A stretch of DNA of 64,000 nt from Bacillota bacterium (GCA_023391635.1 JAEWAQ010000029.1:62001-126000); one strand, 5' to 3'; shown: positions 51,045-60,024, counted from the stretch's first letter. Numbers and translations are program-made. The notes: generated by a model not told the origin, from the letters alone.

Positions 51045-51470
51045 TTAGAATTGAGATTGCCGAACGAACTGTTCGATCCGCGCTTTGATCCCGTCGCGTA
51101 CATGTCGGAATTGCTCCATGATCTCATCCTCGGAGCCTGTAGCTTTGGCCGGATCGTCAAAGCCCCAGTGCCAACGGATGACGTCCCGATTCGAAATGAC
51201 CGGGCAATGCTCATCGGCATGTCCGCAGAGCGTGATCACATAAGCTGCTCGGCTCAATGTTGCCGGGTCGATGACATCGGAGGAATTGCCGCTGATATCG
51301 ACGCCGGCTTCTTCCATGACCCGGACAGCGCGAGGATTGAGGCCGTGCGCCTGAAGGCCGGCGCTCTTCACCTCGAATTTGTCTCCGCCAATTGCGCGAA
51401 GAAAGCCGTCAGCCATCTGGCTTCTGCAAGAATTTCCCGTACACAGGAAGTAGACGAGCGGTCGGTTCAT
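51045..51470 (-). CDS. arsC: Arsenate reductase (thioredoxin-coupled ArsC)
   Basis: Reduces arsenate to arsenite for export. It has 141 aa with low-molecular-weight phosphatase fold: the P-loop CTGNSCRSQ near residue 9, and the redox Cys pair in LCGHADEHCPV near 82 and 89. It therefore belongs to the B. subtilis/pI258 thioredoxin-linked class, not the glutaredoxin class. ATG 51470 is chosen of three adjacent ATGs for its 7-nt spacing from AGGAG. It is the third gene of arsR-arsB-arsC and lies 35 nt after arsB. Confidence 0.95.
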   Translation of the reverse strand: MNRPLVYFLCTGNSCRSQMADGFLRAIGGDKFEVKSAGLQAHGLNPRAVRVMEEAGVDISGNSSDVIDPATLSRAAYVITLCGHADEHCPVISNRDVIRWHWGFDDPAKATGSEDEIMEQFRHVRDGIKARIEQFVRQSQF

Positions 51471-51505
51471 CATCATTCTCCTCATGGTTTGGTTTATTAA
51501 TGGCA

Positions 51506-52798
51506 TTAATGAATCACTTTCAGCCAGAGATACAATCCGGATAACGTAAGGAATAGCACGGGAACTGTCAGCGCAATGCCGACCTTGAAATAATAGCCCC
51601 AGCCGATCTTGACGCCTTTGCCCGCCAGCACGTGAAGCCAGAGTAAAGTAGCTAGCGAACCGATGGGCGTGATCTTCGGTCCGAGATCGGAACCGATCAC
51701 GTTCGCGTATATTAGCGCTTCCCGGATGACGCCGCTTGTCCGGGTGCTGTCAATGGCCAGTGCATCGATCATCACGGTCGGCATATTGTTCATGACGGAG
51801 GAGAGTAGGGCGGCGATGAAGCCACCTCCGATCGCTGCGGCGTACAACCCATGATCGGCCACCCACTGGAATGCCTTGCCGAGCTCGACTGTCAGCCCTG
51901 CGTTGCGCAGACCGTATACGACGACATACATCCCGAGCGAAAAAAAGACGATCGCCCACGGCGCCCCTTTTACCAGTTTCCACGCTTGAACGGACGGGCT
52001 TCTTCTTGCCAACAGCAAGAAGATCAGCGCAGCCAGACCGGCGAACACGGATACCGGGATTCGGATGAATTCGCTCGCCAGATAGGCGATCACCAGCACG
52101 GCCAGAACCGCCCAAGAGATCCGAAACAGACGAACGTCCTTGATCGCTTCCCGAGGTTGCTTCAACAGCGTCACTTCGTACCGCTTCGGAATGCTCCTTC
52201 GGAACAACAAGTATAGAACGAGCAGGCTGGCGGCGATGGAGAAGAGGGCGGGAACGATCATCCTGGCGGCATATTCGGCAAATCCGATACGGAAGTAGTC
52301 CGATGACACGATATTGACCAGATTGCTGACGACAAGCGGCAATGAGGCCGTATCGGATATAAATCCGCTCGCCATGACGAAGGGCAAGATCATGCGCGTA
52401 TCGAACTTCATCGCGCGAACCATGGCCAGCACGATCGGCGTCAGGATGAGCGCGGCTCCATCGTTGGCGAACAGTGTCGCAACGGCGGCTCCGAGCAGGA
52501 TGATATAGACGAACATGAGCTTCCCGTTGCCTTTTGCGATCCGGGCCATATGCAGCGCGGCCCATTCGAAAAAGCCGATCTCGTCGAGGATCAGGGAGAT
52601 GAGAATGATCGCTACGAATGCCAGGGTGGCATTCCAGACGATCCGGGTGACATCCCATGCGTCGTGGAAGCTGACGACGCCGGCGACAAGGGCGAGCAGG
52701 GCGCCGCCGCAAGCGGACCAGCCGATTCCAAGCCCCCGCGGCTGCCAGATGATCATGGCCAAAGTGAGCAGAAAAATAAGCAGTGCAAGCGTAAGCAT
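51506..52798 (-). CDS. arsB: Arsenite efflux permease ArsB
   Basis: Integral membrane arsenite extruder of 430 aa with about 12 helices. IWQPRGLGIGWSACGGALLA, DEIGFFEWAALHMARIA, FANDGAALILTPIVLAM and FISDTASLPLVVSNLVNI are ArsB marks. AGGAGG lies upstream of ATG 52798. It sits between arsR (22 nt upstream) and arsC. A paralogue is at 10075-11400. Confidence 0.95.
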   Translation of the reverse strand: MLTLALLIFLLTLAMIIWQPRGLGIGWSACGGALLALVAGVVSFHDAWDVTRIVWNATLAFVAIILISLILDEIGFFEWAALHMARIAKGNGKLMFVYIILLGAAVATLFANDGAALILTPIVLAMVRAMKFDTRMILPFVMASGFISDTASLPLVVSNLVNIVSSDYFRIGFAEYAARMIVPALFSIAASLLVLYLLFRRSIPKRYEVTLLKQPREAIKDVRLFRISWAVLAVLVIAYLASEFIRIPVSVFAGLAALIFLLLARRSPSVQAWKLVKGAPWAIVFFSLGMYVVVYGLRNAGLTVELGKAFQWVADHGLYAAAIGGGFIAALLSSVMNNMPTVMIDALAIDSTRTSGVIREALIYANVIGSDLGPKITPIGSLATLLWLHVLAGKGVKIGWGYYFKVGIALTVPVLFLTLSGLYLWLKVIH

Positions 52799-52820
52799 AA
52801 TTGCGCATTGGCCTCCTGGT

Positions 52821-53135
52821 TCATTCGCAGCTTTGCGGTTGGGATGCGTCGATACGGTCCTTCATGGAAGGCAGTTCCGCCATGAGCGCATGCAGGTAAG
52901 GCTTGTCGTCCATGTTCAAGGAATAATAGATCCACTGACTGCGTCTCGTTTCGTTCACGAGGCCGCCTTGCTTCAGCTTTTTCAGATGCTGGCTGATATT
53001 CGGCTGCGTTGTCTGAAGAATCTCGACGATGTCGCAGACGCACATTTCCCGCTCCTTCAGTAAAGCAAGGATAGTGAGCCTCGTTCTGTCCGACAATAAT
53101 TTCAGTTGATCTGATAACTCGCTTAACTCTGCCAT
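52821..53135 (-). CDS. arsR: ArsR-family arsenic-responsive repressor
   Basis: Winged-helix repressor of 104 aa. The metalloid-binding motif is MCVCDIVEI (Cys-Val-Cys near residue 31), followed by the recognition helix TTQPNISQHLKKLKQGGLV and the wing RRSQWIYYSL. Arsenite binding releases it from DNA. ATG 53135 has GGAGGAG seven nt upstream; a longer frame to 53183 lacks a site. First gene of arsR-arsB-arsC, with its promoter at 53173-53200. Confidence 0.95.
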   Translation of the reverse strand: MAELSELSDQLKLLSDRTRLTILALLKEREMCVCDIVEILQTTQPNISQHLKKLKQGGLVNETRRSQWIYYSLNMDDKPYLHALMAELPSMKDRIDASQPQSCE

Positions 53136-53172
53136 TCGTAGCTCCTCCAATCCTTGACATCCATTCAGGCCT

Positions 53173-53200
53173 ATTATAATCAATCGATTATATTAGTCAA
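53173..53200 (-). promoter_or_regulatory. ars operon promoter with AT-rich dyad (ArsR operator)
   Basis: On the minus strand TTGACT (53200-53195), a 16-bp spacer and TATAAT (53178-53173) form a strong promoter. The spacer holds the palindrome AATCGATT inside the wider ATAATCAATCGATTATAT, the expected kind of ArsR dyad overlapping the -10. The start of arsR is about 40 nt downstream. Confidence 0.8.
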
Positions 53201-53220
53201 TGATTATTTTAACGAAAATA

Positions 53221-53239
53221 ACTTGAAATTTTCAACCAA
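53221..53239. promoter_or_regulatory. Palindromic operator candidate upstream of the MarR gene
   Basis: ACTTGAAATTTTCAACCAA contains the perfect palindrome TTGAAATTTTCAA. An almost identical copy stands before gshF at 53751-53769 (one base different in 19). It probably binds the MarR-family product encoded between them. Confidence 0.65.
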
Positions 53240-53269
53240 ATGTGCGATAACAAGATCGAGGTGATCGCG

Positions 53270-53710
53270 ATGGATGAATTCCGGCATTTGCTGCAATTGA
53301 TGACGAGACGATTCGGCATGCTGAATGAAAATTGCTGTTCAATCGGGACCCATCAGGTGTCGCTGGTGCAGAGTCAGATCCTGTACGAGATCGATCGGCA
53401 AAGCCGAGCATCCATGCAGCAGATCGCGTCGACGCTCGGTATGGAGACGACCCGATTCAGCCACCAGATCCGAACCTTGATCAAGCAAGGGCTGGTCGCC
53501 AAATCCGCATCCGAGTCAGACAAGCGTGTATTCTTGCTGACGCTAACCGCGGCGGGCAAGTTTGTCGTCACAACGATCGAGCAGCGAATTCAGACGAATT
53601 TGGCGCTTATCATCTCCCGTCTCACAGAAGAGCAGCAAGCGACGGTGGTGGAAAGCCTGAAGCTGCTGAACCGCAGTATGGAGGAGACGCCGGCTTGTTG
53701 TTCTTGCTAG
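53270..53710 (+). CDS. Cys-rich MarR family transcriptional regulator
   Basis: Winged-helix regulator of 146 aa. QSQILYEIDRQSRASMQQIA and LGMETTRFSHQIRTLIKQGL form the DNA-binding helices (about 40-80), with the wing SASESDKRVFLLTLTAAG. Unusually it has Cys pairs at both ends: ENCCSIG near residue 20 and a terminal CCSC. These could sense arsenite, metals or thiol oxidation (inference). ATG 53270 follows GAGGTGATCGCG. It lies between the divergent ars operon and gshF and shares its upstream palindrome with gshF. Confidence 0.88.
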   Translation: MDEFRHLLQLMTRRFGMLNENCCSIGTHQVSLVQSQILYEIDRQSRASMQQIASTLGMETTRFSHQIRTLIKQGLVAKSASESDKRVFLLTLTAAGKFVVTTIEQRIQTNLALIISRLTEEQQATVVESLKLLNRSMEETPACCSC

Positions 53711-53750
53711 AAGGGTGAAGCGCGCTTGATCGCGCTAGCCTATCGTAAAT

Positions 53751-53769
53751 ACTTGAAATATTCAACCAA
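53751..53769. promoter_or_regulatory. Palindromic operator candidate upstream of gshF
   Basis: ACTTGAAATATTCAACCAA matches 18 of 19 bases of the motif before the MarR gene at 53221-53239, and lies 15 nt upstream of the gshF start. Confidence 0.65.
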
Positions 53770-53784
53770 TGGGAGCGTGTGAAT

Positions 53785-56115
53785 ATGATTTCGCTAAGCG
53801 AAGATCTTATCGGGCGAATCAACGATAATGGATGGAGTCGGGATCTATTGCGCGGGCAGTTCGGCCTGGAGAAAGAGAACGTGAGAGCAGACGCGGAAGG
53901 ACGGCTCGCAATGACTCCTCATCCCGAAGCGTTCGGCAACCGCAAGGACCACCCTTATATTCAGACGGATTTCTCGGAAAGCCAAATCGAGATGATTACG
54001 CCCAAGTTCGGAACACCGGAAGAAGCCTGCGATTTTCTGGAAGCTCTTCACGACATCGCGACGCTGGCGTTGCCGGACGGCGAATACTTGTGGCCCAGCA
54101 GCAATCCGCCGAGCTTGCCGCATGACGACGACAGGATCCCGATCGCGCGAATGAACGATAAGTTCGAAGACGATTACCGGGAGCGATTGGCCAAGAAGTA
54201 TGGTCGAAAAAAACAGCTGCTCAGCGGGGTACATTACAATTTTTCGTTCGATGAGGGGTTTCTGGACAAATTGCATGCCGCATTCGGGAGCCGTCAAGAG
54301 TTCAAGGAATTCAAGAATGGCTTGTATGCGAAAGTCGCGCGCAACGTGCTGAAGTACCGCTGGCTGCTGATCTATCTGACCGGAGCCAGTCCGGTGTTCG
54401 ATAGTTCGTATCTGGAATGTTGCGTGCGCACAAGCGACCGTCTGGATGAGGCAAGCCGGTATTTTCCCCGAATGAGTTCGCTTCGCAACAGCCTGTGCGG
54501 TTATCGTAACGAGAAATCGCTGTATGTTTCTTACGACTCGGCGGAGGCATATGTTCGCGACTTGCGGCATTGGGTTCGGTCCGGAGAGTTGATGCATGCG
54601 AAGGAATTTTACAGTCCCGTACGCTTGAAGTCGGCGAGAGGAGGAGAACCGCTGCGCAACCTGCTGGAGCATGGCGTGGATTATTTGGAGCTGCGGCTAT
54701 TCGATCTCAATCCGCTCCATAAGATCGGGATCGGCCGGCGGGCGATGAAATTCGTTCATCTGTTTCTCGTATTCATGTTGCTCAAGGATGACGAACCGTT
54801 CGGACCGCAAGAGCAGCAGCAGGCGAACCGGGACGTCGATTGTTTGATGATGGAAGGGCTAACGGCCCGGATCGGGGAACAGGACGGGCAGGTTCGCATG
54901 CAGGAGAAAGCGTTGGAAATGGTGGACATGATGCGGAAGATGGTCGGGCGCTTGCGCCTGGAAGATCGAGTGTGGCTTGATTTGCTCGCAGATGTGGAGC
55001 GTGTCGTCCTCAACCCTGATTTATCCGATGCATCGATCATCCGATCGGAGATCGTCGGCGGCTCTTATATCGAATATCATCTTGTCAAGGCGAAGGAGTA
55101 CGCCAAGCAGAGTGCGGATGCCGGGTATAAGTTCGCAGGACTCGAAGAGATGGAATTGTCGACGCAATTGCTGTTGAAGGCTGCCGTGAGGCGCGGTATT
55201 CGCTTCGAGATCGTCGATCGGGAAGACAATTTCATTCTTCTGACGCAAGGGGATCGTCGGGAATATGTGAAGCAAGCGACGAAAACATCTCTGGATTCAT
55301 ACAGTTCGGTGCTCGTGATGGAAAACAAAGTCGTGACGAAGGAAGTGTTGAAACGGCAAGGGATTCGGGTGCCGGGTGGCGTGGAGTTTCGTAATAGGCA
55401 GGACGCTTTGCGTGACTACGACCTTTACCGGGATCGGAAAATCGTCGTGAAGCCGAAATCAACGAATTTCGGGTTGGGCGTTGCGATTTTCACCGATTCG
55501 TTCACGGCCGGGGATTACGAACAAGCGCTGGCCATGGCCTTCGAGCACGACAACACCGTCCTGATCGAGGAATTCGTTTCCGGCAAGGAGTATCGATTCC
55601 TCGTGATGGGGGAAGAAGTCGTAGGCATCCTGCATCGTGTTCCCGCCAATGTTACAGGTGACGGCGTTCATACGATCGCGCAGCTCATCGCGAGGAAGAA
55701 TGCCGATCCGTTACGAGGCCGCGGGTACCGAACGCCGCTGGAGAAGATTCAATTGGGGGAAGCCGAGGAGATGTTCCTGCGGAATCATTCGCGAAGCGCG
55801 TCGGACATTCCCGTGGCGGGAGAAGTCGTCTATTTGAGGGAAAACTCCAATATTAGCACGGGCGGGGACAGCATCGATTGCACGGACGAGATTCCGGCAA
55901 GCTACAAGCGGATTGCCGTCCAGGCTGCGAAAGCGGTCGATGCGACGATATGCGGTGTGGACATGATTATTAATGACATTAATGAAGGTGCAACGAATTG
56001 CAACTACAGCATCATCGAATTGAATTTCAACCCGGCGATCCACATTCATTGTTATCCTTACCGCGGCAAGAACCGCAGGGCGGATGACCGGATTGTCGAT
56101 CTGTTGTTCGGATAA
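53785..56115 (+). CDS. gshF: Bifunctional glutathione synthase GshF (GshAB)
   Basis: Fusion of gamma-glutamylcysteine ligase and an ATP-grasp glutathione synthetase, 776 aa, the usual length. The N-terminal ligase (about 1-450) shows FGLEKENVRADAEGRLAMTP, TDFSESQIEMITP and YLWPSSNPP. The C-terminal ATP-grasp (about 510-776) shows KPKSTNFGLGVAIF, VLIEEFVSGKEYRFLVMG and the Mg-binding IIELNFNPAIHIH. ATG 53785 follows GGAG by 9 nt. Glutathione would complement the ars operon by thiol chelation of arsenite. A weak hairpin AGCGCG/CGCGCT lies between it and the MarR gene. Confidence 0.95.
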   Translation: MISLSEDLIGRINDNGWSRDLLRGQFGLEKENVRADAEGRLAMTPHPEAFGNRKDHPYIQTDFSESQIEMITPKFGTPEEACDFLEALHDIATLALPDGEYLWPSSNPPSLPHDDDRIPIARMNDKFEDDYRERLAKKYGRKKQLLSGVHYNFSFDEGFLDKLHAAFGSRQEFKEFKNGLYAKVARNVLKYRWLLIYLTGASPVFDSSYLECCVRTSDRLDEASRYFPRMSSLRNSLCGYRNEKSLYVSYDSAEAYVRDLRHWVRSGELMHAKEFYSPVRLKSARGGEPLRNLLEHGVDYLELRLFDLNPLHKIGIGRRAMKFVHLFLVFMLLKDDEPFGPQEQQQANRDVDCLMMEGLTARIGEQDGQVRMQEKALEMVDMMRKMVGRLRLEDRVWLDLLADVERVVLNPDLSDASIIRSEIVGGSYIEYHLVKAKEYAKQSADAGYKFAGLEEMELSTQLLLKAAVRRGIRFEIVDREDNFILLTQGDRREYVKQATKTSLDSYSSVLVMENKVVTKEVLKRQGIRVPGGVEFRNRQDALRDYDLYRDRKIVVKPKSTNFGLGVAIFTDSFTAGDYEQALAMAFEHDNTVLIEEFVSGKEYRFLVMGEEVVGILHRVPANVTGDGVHTIAQLIARKNADPLRGRGYRTPLEKIQLGEAEEMFLRNHSRSASDIPVAGEVVYLRENSNISTGGDSIDCTDEIPASYKRIAVQAAKAVDATICGVDMIINDINEGATNCNYSIIELNFNPAIHIHCYPYRGKNRRADDRIVDLLFG

Positions 56116-56373
56116 GGCAGACGTTTATCGATCTCAATTCGATGCTCCGTTAGGAGGAAGCAGCAGCATTAGCTGCTGACGGCAAAACAGATTGTAAGCG
56201 GGGGTATCCGGTACCGAAATCAGGCAGTGTGCTTGAGAATTACGACTCCAGTGTCAGTTTGGTGGAGTTATCCAACTGGCGTTACTCTATTGAAATTCCT
56301 GCTGCGAACGGTTAACCTATAACCTATATTAAGGTTCATAGAATAGCGTGCGTGCAGAAAAGAATGTGATAAC

Positions 56374-57762
56374 TTGAGACAGCGAATGACTGGCGTAAGG
56401 ATCAGAGGGATGCTGGACCGGCATTTTACGGGCACGGTAATGGATTACCGCCAGATGATCGCTCTGTTCATTCCGATCTTGGTGGACCAGGCTTTCGTCG
56501 TCGGGTTGAACTTGGTGAATACCGCCCTCATTAGTTCGTCGGGTGTGGCGGCGATCAGTGCGGTCAGTATCGTGGATTCCCTCAATATTTTTCTAATCAG
56601 CGTCTTTATTGCGGTGGCGACCGGCGGAACGGTTGTCATCGCGCAGTATAAGGGCAGCGGCCATGAGGCGATGGTATCCAAGGCAGCATCGGGTACCATC
56701 GCTTCCGTGTCGTTATTTGCCGTCGTCATAGCGGTTGCAATCGGCGTGTTGCATAGACCAGCGCTCAGTCTATTGTTCGGTGCGGCATCGCCGGACGTAT
56801 TCGCGTCGGCGAAGGTGTACCTGATAGGCAGTGTAACGTCTTATCTTGGTATTGGCATCGTACAGGCCGTGTGCGGCTCGATGCGCGGCATCGGCAGAAG
56901 CCGGGTTGCGCTGGCGCTTTCTCTTATTATGAACTTCCTATATGTATTATTGAACGTGCTGTTCGTCACCGCGCTGGACATGGGCGTGCTCGGCATGGCG
57001 ATTGCCATCAACATCGCCCGCTACGCAGCCGCCGTTTGCGCGATCTTCTATGTGGTGCGAATAGACGCGACATTGCGACTGAGGCTTCGCGAACTGGTTC
57101 ATGTACCGTGGTCCATGTTGAAGAAAATCATGTACATCGGACTGCCGTTCGCGGCGGAACAGCTTTTCTTCAACGGGGGCAAAATATTGACGCAAGTGTT
57201 CATCGTCAGCATGGGCACCTATGCGATCGCCACGAATGCGATTGGCGGTACGATCGCGATGGTGTATCAGATTCCGGCCGTATCTTTGCAGATCACGTTG
57301 ATTACCGTCGTAGGCATGTGCATCGGAGCCAAGCAAGTCGACGAGGCGCGCAAGTTTATCAAGTCCTTCCTCTGGCTCACGTCGATGACCTTCGTCCTGA
57401 TGGCGGCGATTCTGATCCCGTTGTTCCATCCGCTCGTCAGCCTGTTTCACCCACCGGCCGAGATCATCGACGATATTTTCTATATTACAACCATTAACGC
57501 TTTCGCGCAGATTCCGCTGTGGGCGTTCAGCTTTCTGCTCCCGGCCGGTCTGCGAGCGGCAGGCGACTCACGATACACGTCCATTACGTCCATGCTGACG
57601 ATGTGGCTGCTCCGCGTCGTGTTAGGTTACGTGTTCGGCATCGTGCTCGGCTTCGGTATCATTGGCGTATGGGTAGCGATGAACCTGGAATGGGGCGTGC
57701 GAGGCGCGCTATTCTTATGGCGGTTTCGCGGCAAGAAGTGGTACGCGCATAAGTTGGTTTAA
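56374..57762 (+). CDS. MATE family efflux transporter
   Basis: Multidrug and toxin extrusion carrier of 462 aa with 12 helices. MIALFIPILVDQAFVVGLNL, ALISSSGVAAISAV and AVCGSMRGIGRSRVALALS are MATE marks, repeated in the second half (LPAGLRAAGDSRYTSITSM). Exports cationic compounds by ion antiport; substrate unknown. The TTG at 56374 has a poor ribosome site, so a later start is possible. The 258-bp gap before it holds an inverted repeat AACCT/AGGTT (56321-56336) and a GCAGC/GCTGC hairpin, but no gene. Confidence 0.9.
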   Translation: MRQRMTGVRIRGMLDRHFTGTVMDYRQMIALFIPILVDQAFVVGLNLVNTALISSSGVAAISAVSIVDSLNIFLISVFIAVATGGTVVIAQYKGSGHEAMVSKAASGTIASVSLFAVVIAVAIGVLHRPALSLLFGAASPDVFASAKVYLIGSVTSYLGIGIVQAVCGSMRGIGRSRVALALSLIMNFLYVLLNVLFVTALDMGVLGMAIAINIARYAAAVCAIFYVVRIDATLRLRLRELVHVPWSMLKKIMYIGLPFAAEQLFFNGGKILTQVFIVSMGTYAIATNAIGGTIAMVYQIPAVSLQITLITVVGMCIGAKQVDEARKFIKSFLWLTSMTFVLMAAILIPLFHPLVSLFHPPAEIIDDIFYITTINAFAQIPLWAFSFLLPAGLRAAGDSRYTSITSMLTMWLLRVVLGYVFGIVLGFGIIGVWVAMNLEWGVRGALFLWRFRGKKWYAHKLV

Positions 57763-57799
57763 CCTGGATTCGGCGGAATTGTACCCCATTCCAGATTGA

Positions 57800-58183
57800 T
57801 TATCCTGCTTCGTTTCCGGTTTGACCCTGATAGGCATGCGCATGAGGCTGTCTGCCGTTCACAGTGGTGAATCCCGAGAAATAGTGGATATGACCGCCAC
57901 CGGGCAGCGGGATCGCATCACCGGTCGTTCCGCGGATCAGGTGGGTATGGCCATCGTTAAACGTCGTTTCGGTATTATATTCGTGAACATGGGGAACACC
58001 GGTCGGAGCCGGGGCCGTAACGCCTGCGTACTCATGAGCATGGCCGACATCATAGGAGGTCACCCCCGAGAAAGCATGGACATGCACGGGGCGACCATCC
58101 CATGAAGTAATGTAAAGTTTGTGGGAGTGGTAGTCGCCGTCATCGTTGGAGCATAAAACAAATCCTGAGATCGGAATATCCAT
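57800..58183 (-). CDS. ymaF: YmaF-like His-rich protein
   Basis: Protein of 127 aa built of five or so repeats of about 23-25 residues, each carrying an H-x-H motif: DYHSHKLYITS, VHVHAFSGVTS, GHAHEYAG, PHVHEYNTETT, GHTHLIRGTT, GHIHYFSGFTT, PHAHAYQGQT. This is the YmaF family layout; metal binding is plausible, function unknown. AAAGGAGACGC precedes the ATG. Converges on the MATE gene. Confidence 0.88.
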   Translation of the reverse strand: MDIPISGFVLCSNDDGDYHSHKLYITSWDGRPVHVHAFSGVTSYDVGHAHEYAGVTAPAPTGVPHVHEYNTETTFNDGHTHLIRGTTGDAIPLPGGGHIHYFSGFTTVNGRQPHAHAYQGQTGNEAG

Positions 58184-58254
58184 AAGCGTCTCCTTTGCGT
58201 AAGATTTACCCGTATATCCTATGTGAAAATTGCTTTGTTGACACAGGCCAACAT

Positions 58255-58283
58255 TTGAAACTCTACGACGCCTGTGCTACAAT
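58255..58283 (+). promoter_or_regulatory. Promoter of the ABC-F leader
   Basis: TTGAAA at 58255 and TACAAT at 58278 with a 17-bp spacer. Transcription from about 58290 would give a 250-nt leader ahead of the ABC-F gene. Confidence 0.7.
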
Positions 58284-58317
58284 ACCATCAAATTGACTAC
58301 TGGAGTTGATACGGATA

Positions 58318-58338
58318 ATGGATCATTTTCTTGCTTAA
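58318..58338 (+). CDS. Six-codon leader peptide (uORF) of the ABC-F attenuator
   Basis: ATG at 58318 encodes MDHFLA followed by TAA, with GGAG 12 nt upstream. It lies in the leader between the promoter and a terminator that precedes the ABC-F gene, the arrangement of antibiotic-induced attenuators. Translation itself is inferred. Confidence 0.5.
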   Translation: MDHFLA

Positions 58339-58479
58339 TGTGATCGAGAACCAGGCAGCGCGTTCTGCTTTGTTCTTCCACGAGCAAGAAAGTTGTCCGA
58401 TCCGAATCGCTCCGCGAATACGTGAATACTGTCCCCTGATCCGACGCGAGGTCTGGGCGGGTATATCTGTACGTGTGCG

Positions 58480-58516
58480 AGCCGTGAGGAAAGGCAACTT
58501 CCTTGCGGCTTTTTCT
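58480..58516 (+). terminator. Leader terminator (attenuator) before the ABC-F gene
   Basis: AGCCG and AGGAA at 58480 pair with TTCCT and CGGCT (ending 58510) around a small loop, followed by TTTTTCT. It stands 27 nt before the ABC-F start codon, inside its own leader, so it must be read through for expression. Confidence 0.8.
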
Positions 58517-58542
58517 AATTTACGCACAGGGGGTACCCAACC

Positions 58543-60024
58543 ATGTCAATAATTCAAGTCACCAACCTCACATTCGCCTATGAAGGCAGTTACGATAACA
58601 TTTTCGAGAAGGTGAGCTTCCAGCTCGATTCGGATTGGAAATTGGGCTTCACGGGGCGCAACGGCCGCGGCAAGACGACGTTTCTGAAGCTGCTGCTGGG
58701 CGAGCACGAATATCGCGGCAGCATCTCGGCGAGCGTCGATTTCGAATATTTCCCTTACCCCGTCGCAGATCGGTCGGCGCTCACGCATGAAGTGATCGAC
58801 CGGATCAACCCGGATTACGAGCATTGGCAGCTGCTGCGCGAGCTGTCGCTGCTCAAGGTGTCCGAGGACGTGCTGTACCGCCCGTTCGAGACGTTGTCGA
58901 GTGGCGAGCAGACGAAGGTGCTGCTGGCGGCCATGTTCCTGAAGACAAACAGCTTCCTGCTCATCGACGAGCCGACGAATCATCTCGATCTGCACGCAAG
59001 GCAGCTTGTCAGCGATTACCTGAAGTCCAAGCGCGGATTCATCCTCGTGTCGCATGACCGGGCATTCCTGGACAACTGCGTGGACCACATTCTCGCCATC
59101 AACCGAACGAACATCGAGGTGCAAAAAGGAACATTTTCCGACTGGTGGGACAACAAGACGCGGCAGGATCAGCATGAGCTGGCCGAGAACGAGAAGCTGC
59201 GCAAAGATATCAAGCGGCTGTCCGAAGCGGCGCAGCGTACGAGCCATTGGTCGAACGAAGTGGAGAAGTCGAAATTCGGCGTCGATAAGACGGGAGCGAA
59301 ACCGGCGGATCGCGGATACGTCGGGCACAAGGCCGCGAAGATGATGAAGCGATCCAAAACGCTCGAGCATCGGCAGCAAGCGGCCGTCGAAGACAAATCC
59401 AAACTGCTCAAAAACATCGAAAGCGCGGAAAGCTTGAAAATTTCCCAGCTCGCTTACCATACGGACCGCATGGCGGAGCTGGAACGGGTATCGGTCCACT
59501 ACGGCGAGAAAACGGCATGCCGCGATGTCAGCTTCGCGATCGAACAGGGAGAGCGCATTGCGCTGACAGGGCCGAACGGATCGGGCAAATCGAGCATCCT
59601 CAAGCTCATCTGGGGCGAACCTCTTGACTACTCCGGCACTTTCAGAAAGGGCAGCCAATTGCAGATCTCCTATGTGACGCAGGATACTTCGCATTTGCAA
59701 GGCAATCTGAGCGACTACGCTGCGGAGCACAAGATCGACGAGAGCTTGTTCAAAGCGATATTGCGAAAGCTCGATTTCGCACGGGTCCAGTTCGAGAAGG
59801 ACATATCCTCGTTCAGCGCCGGCCAGAAGAAGAAAGTTTTGATCGCCCGAAGCTTGAGCGAGCGCGCTCATTTGCACATATGGGATGAGCCGCTGAACTA
59901 TATCGACGTTCTCTCCCGCATGCAGATCGAAGAGCTGCTGCTCGCGCACGCGCCCACCTTGTTGTTCGTCGAGCATGACAGCGAATTTTGCCGTAACATC
60001 GCGACCAAGGTGGTTGAATTGTAA
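58543..60024 (+). CDS. Lsa-type ABC-F ribosomal protection protein
   Basis: Soluble twin-ATPase of 493 aa that releases antibiotics from the ribosome. First domain: GRNGRGKTTFLKLL (Walker A, about 38), LSSGEQTKVLLAAMF (signature), LLIDEPTNHLD. An interdomain linker with coiled coil covers about 190-305. Second domain: TGPNGSGKSSILKL (about 343), FSAGQKKKVLIARSL, IWDEPLNYID. There are no membrane segments. The start NLTFAYEGSYDNIFEKVSF and overall form fit the Lsa/CplR group that confers lincosamide, streptogramin A and pleuromutilin tolerance. Its attenuator leader (58290-58542) suggests induction by such drugs. Confidence 0.9.
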   Translation: MSIIQVTNLTFAYEGSYDNIFEKVSFQLDSDWKLGFTGRNGRGKTTFLKLLLGEHEYRGSISASVDFEYFPYPVADRSALTHEVIDRINPDYEHWQLLRELSLLKVSEDVLYRPFETLSSGEQTKVLLAAMFLKTNSFLLIDEPTNHLDLHARQLVSDYLKSKRGFILVSHDRAFLDNCVDHILAINRTNIEVQKGTFSDWWDNKTRQDQHELAENEKLRKDIKRLSEAAQRTSHWSNEVEKSKFGVDKTGAKPADRGYVGHKAAKMMKRSKTLEHRQQAAVEDKSKLLKNIESAESLKISQLAYHTDRMAELERVSVHYGEKTACRDVSFAIEQGERIALTGPNGSGKSSILKLIWGEPLDYSGTFRKGSQLQISYVTQDTSHLQGNLSDYAAEHKIDESLFKAILRKLDFARVQFEKDISSFSAGQKKKVLIARSLSERAHLHIWDEPLNYIDVLSRMQIEELLLAHAPTLLFVEHDSEFCRNIATKVVEL

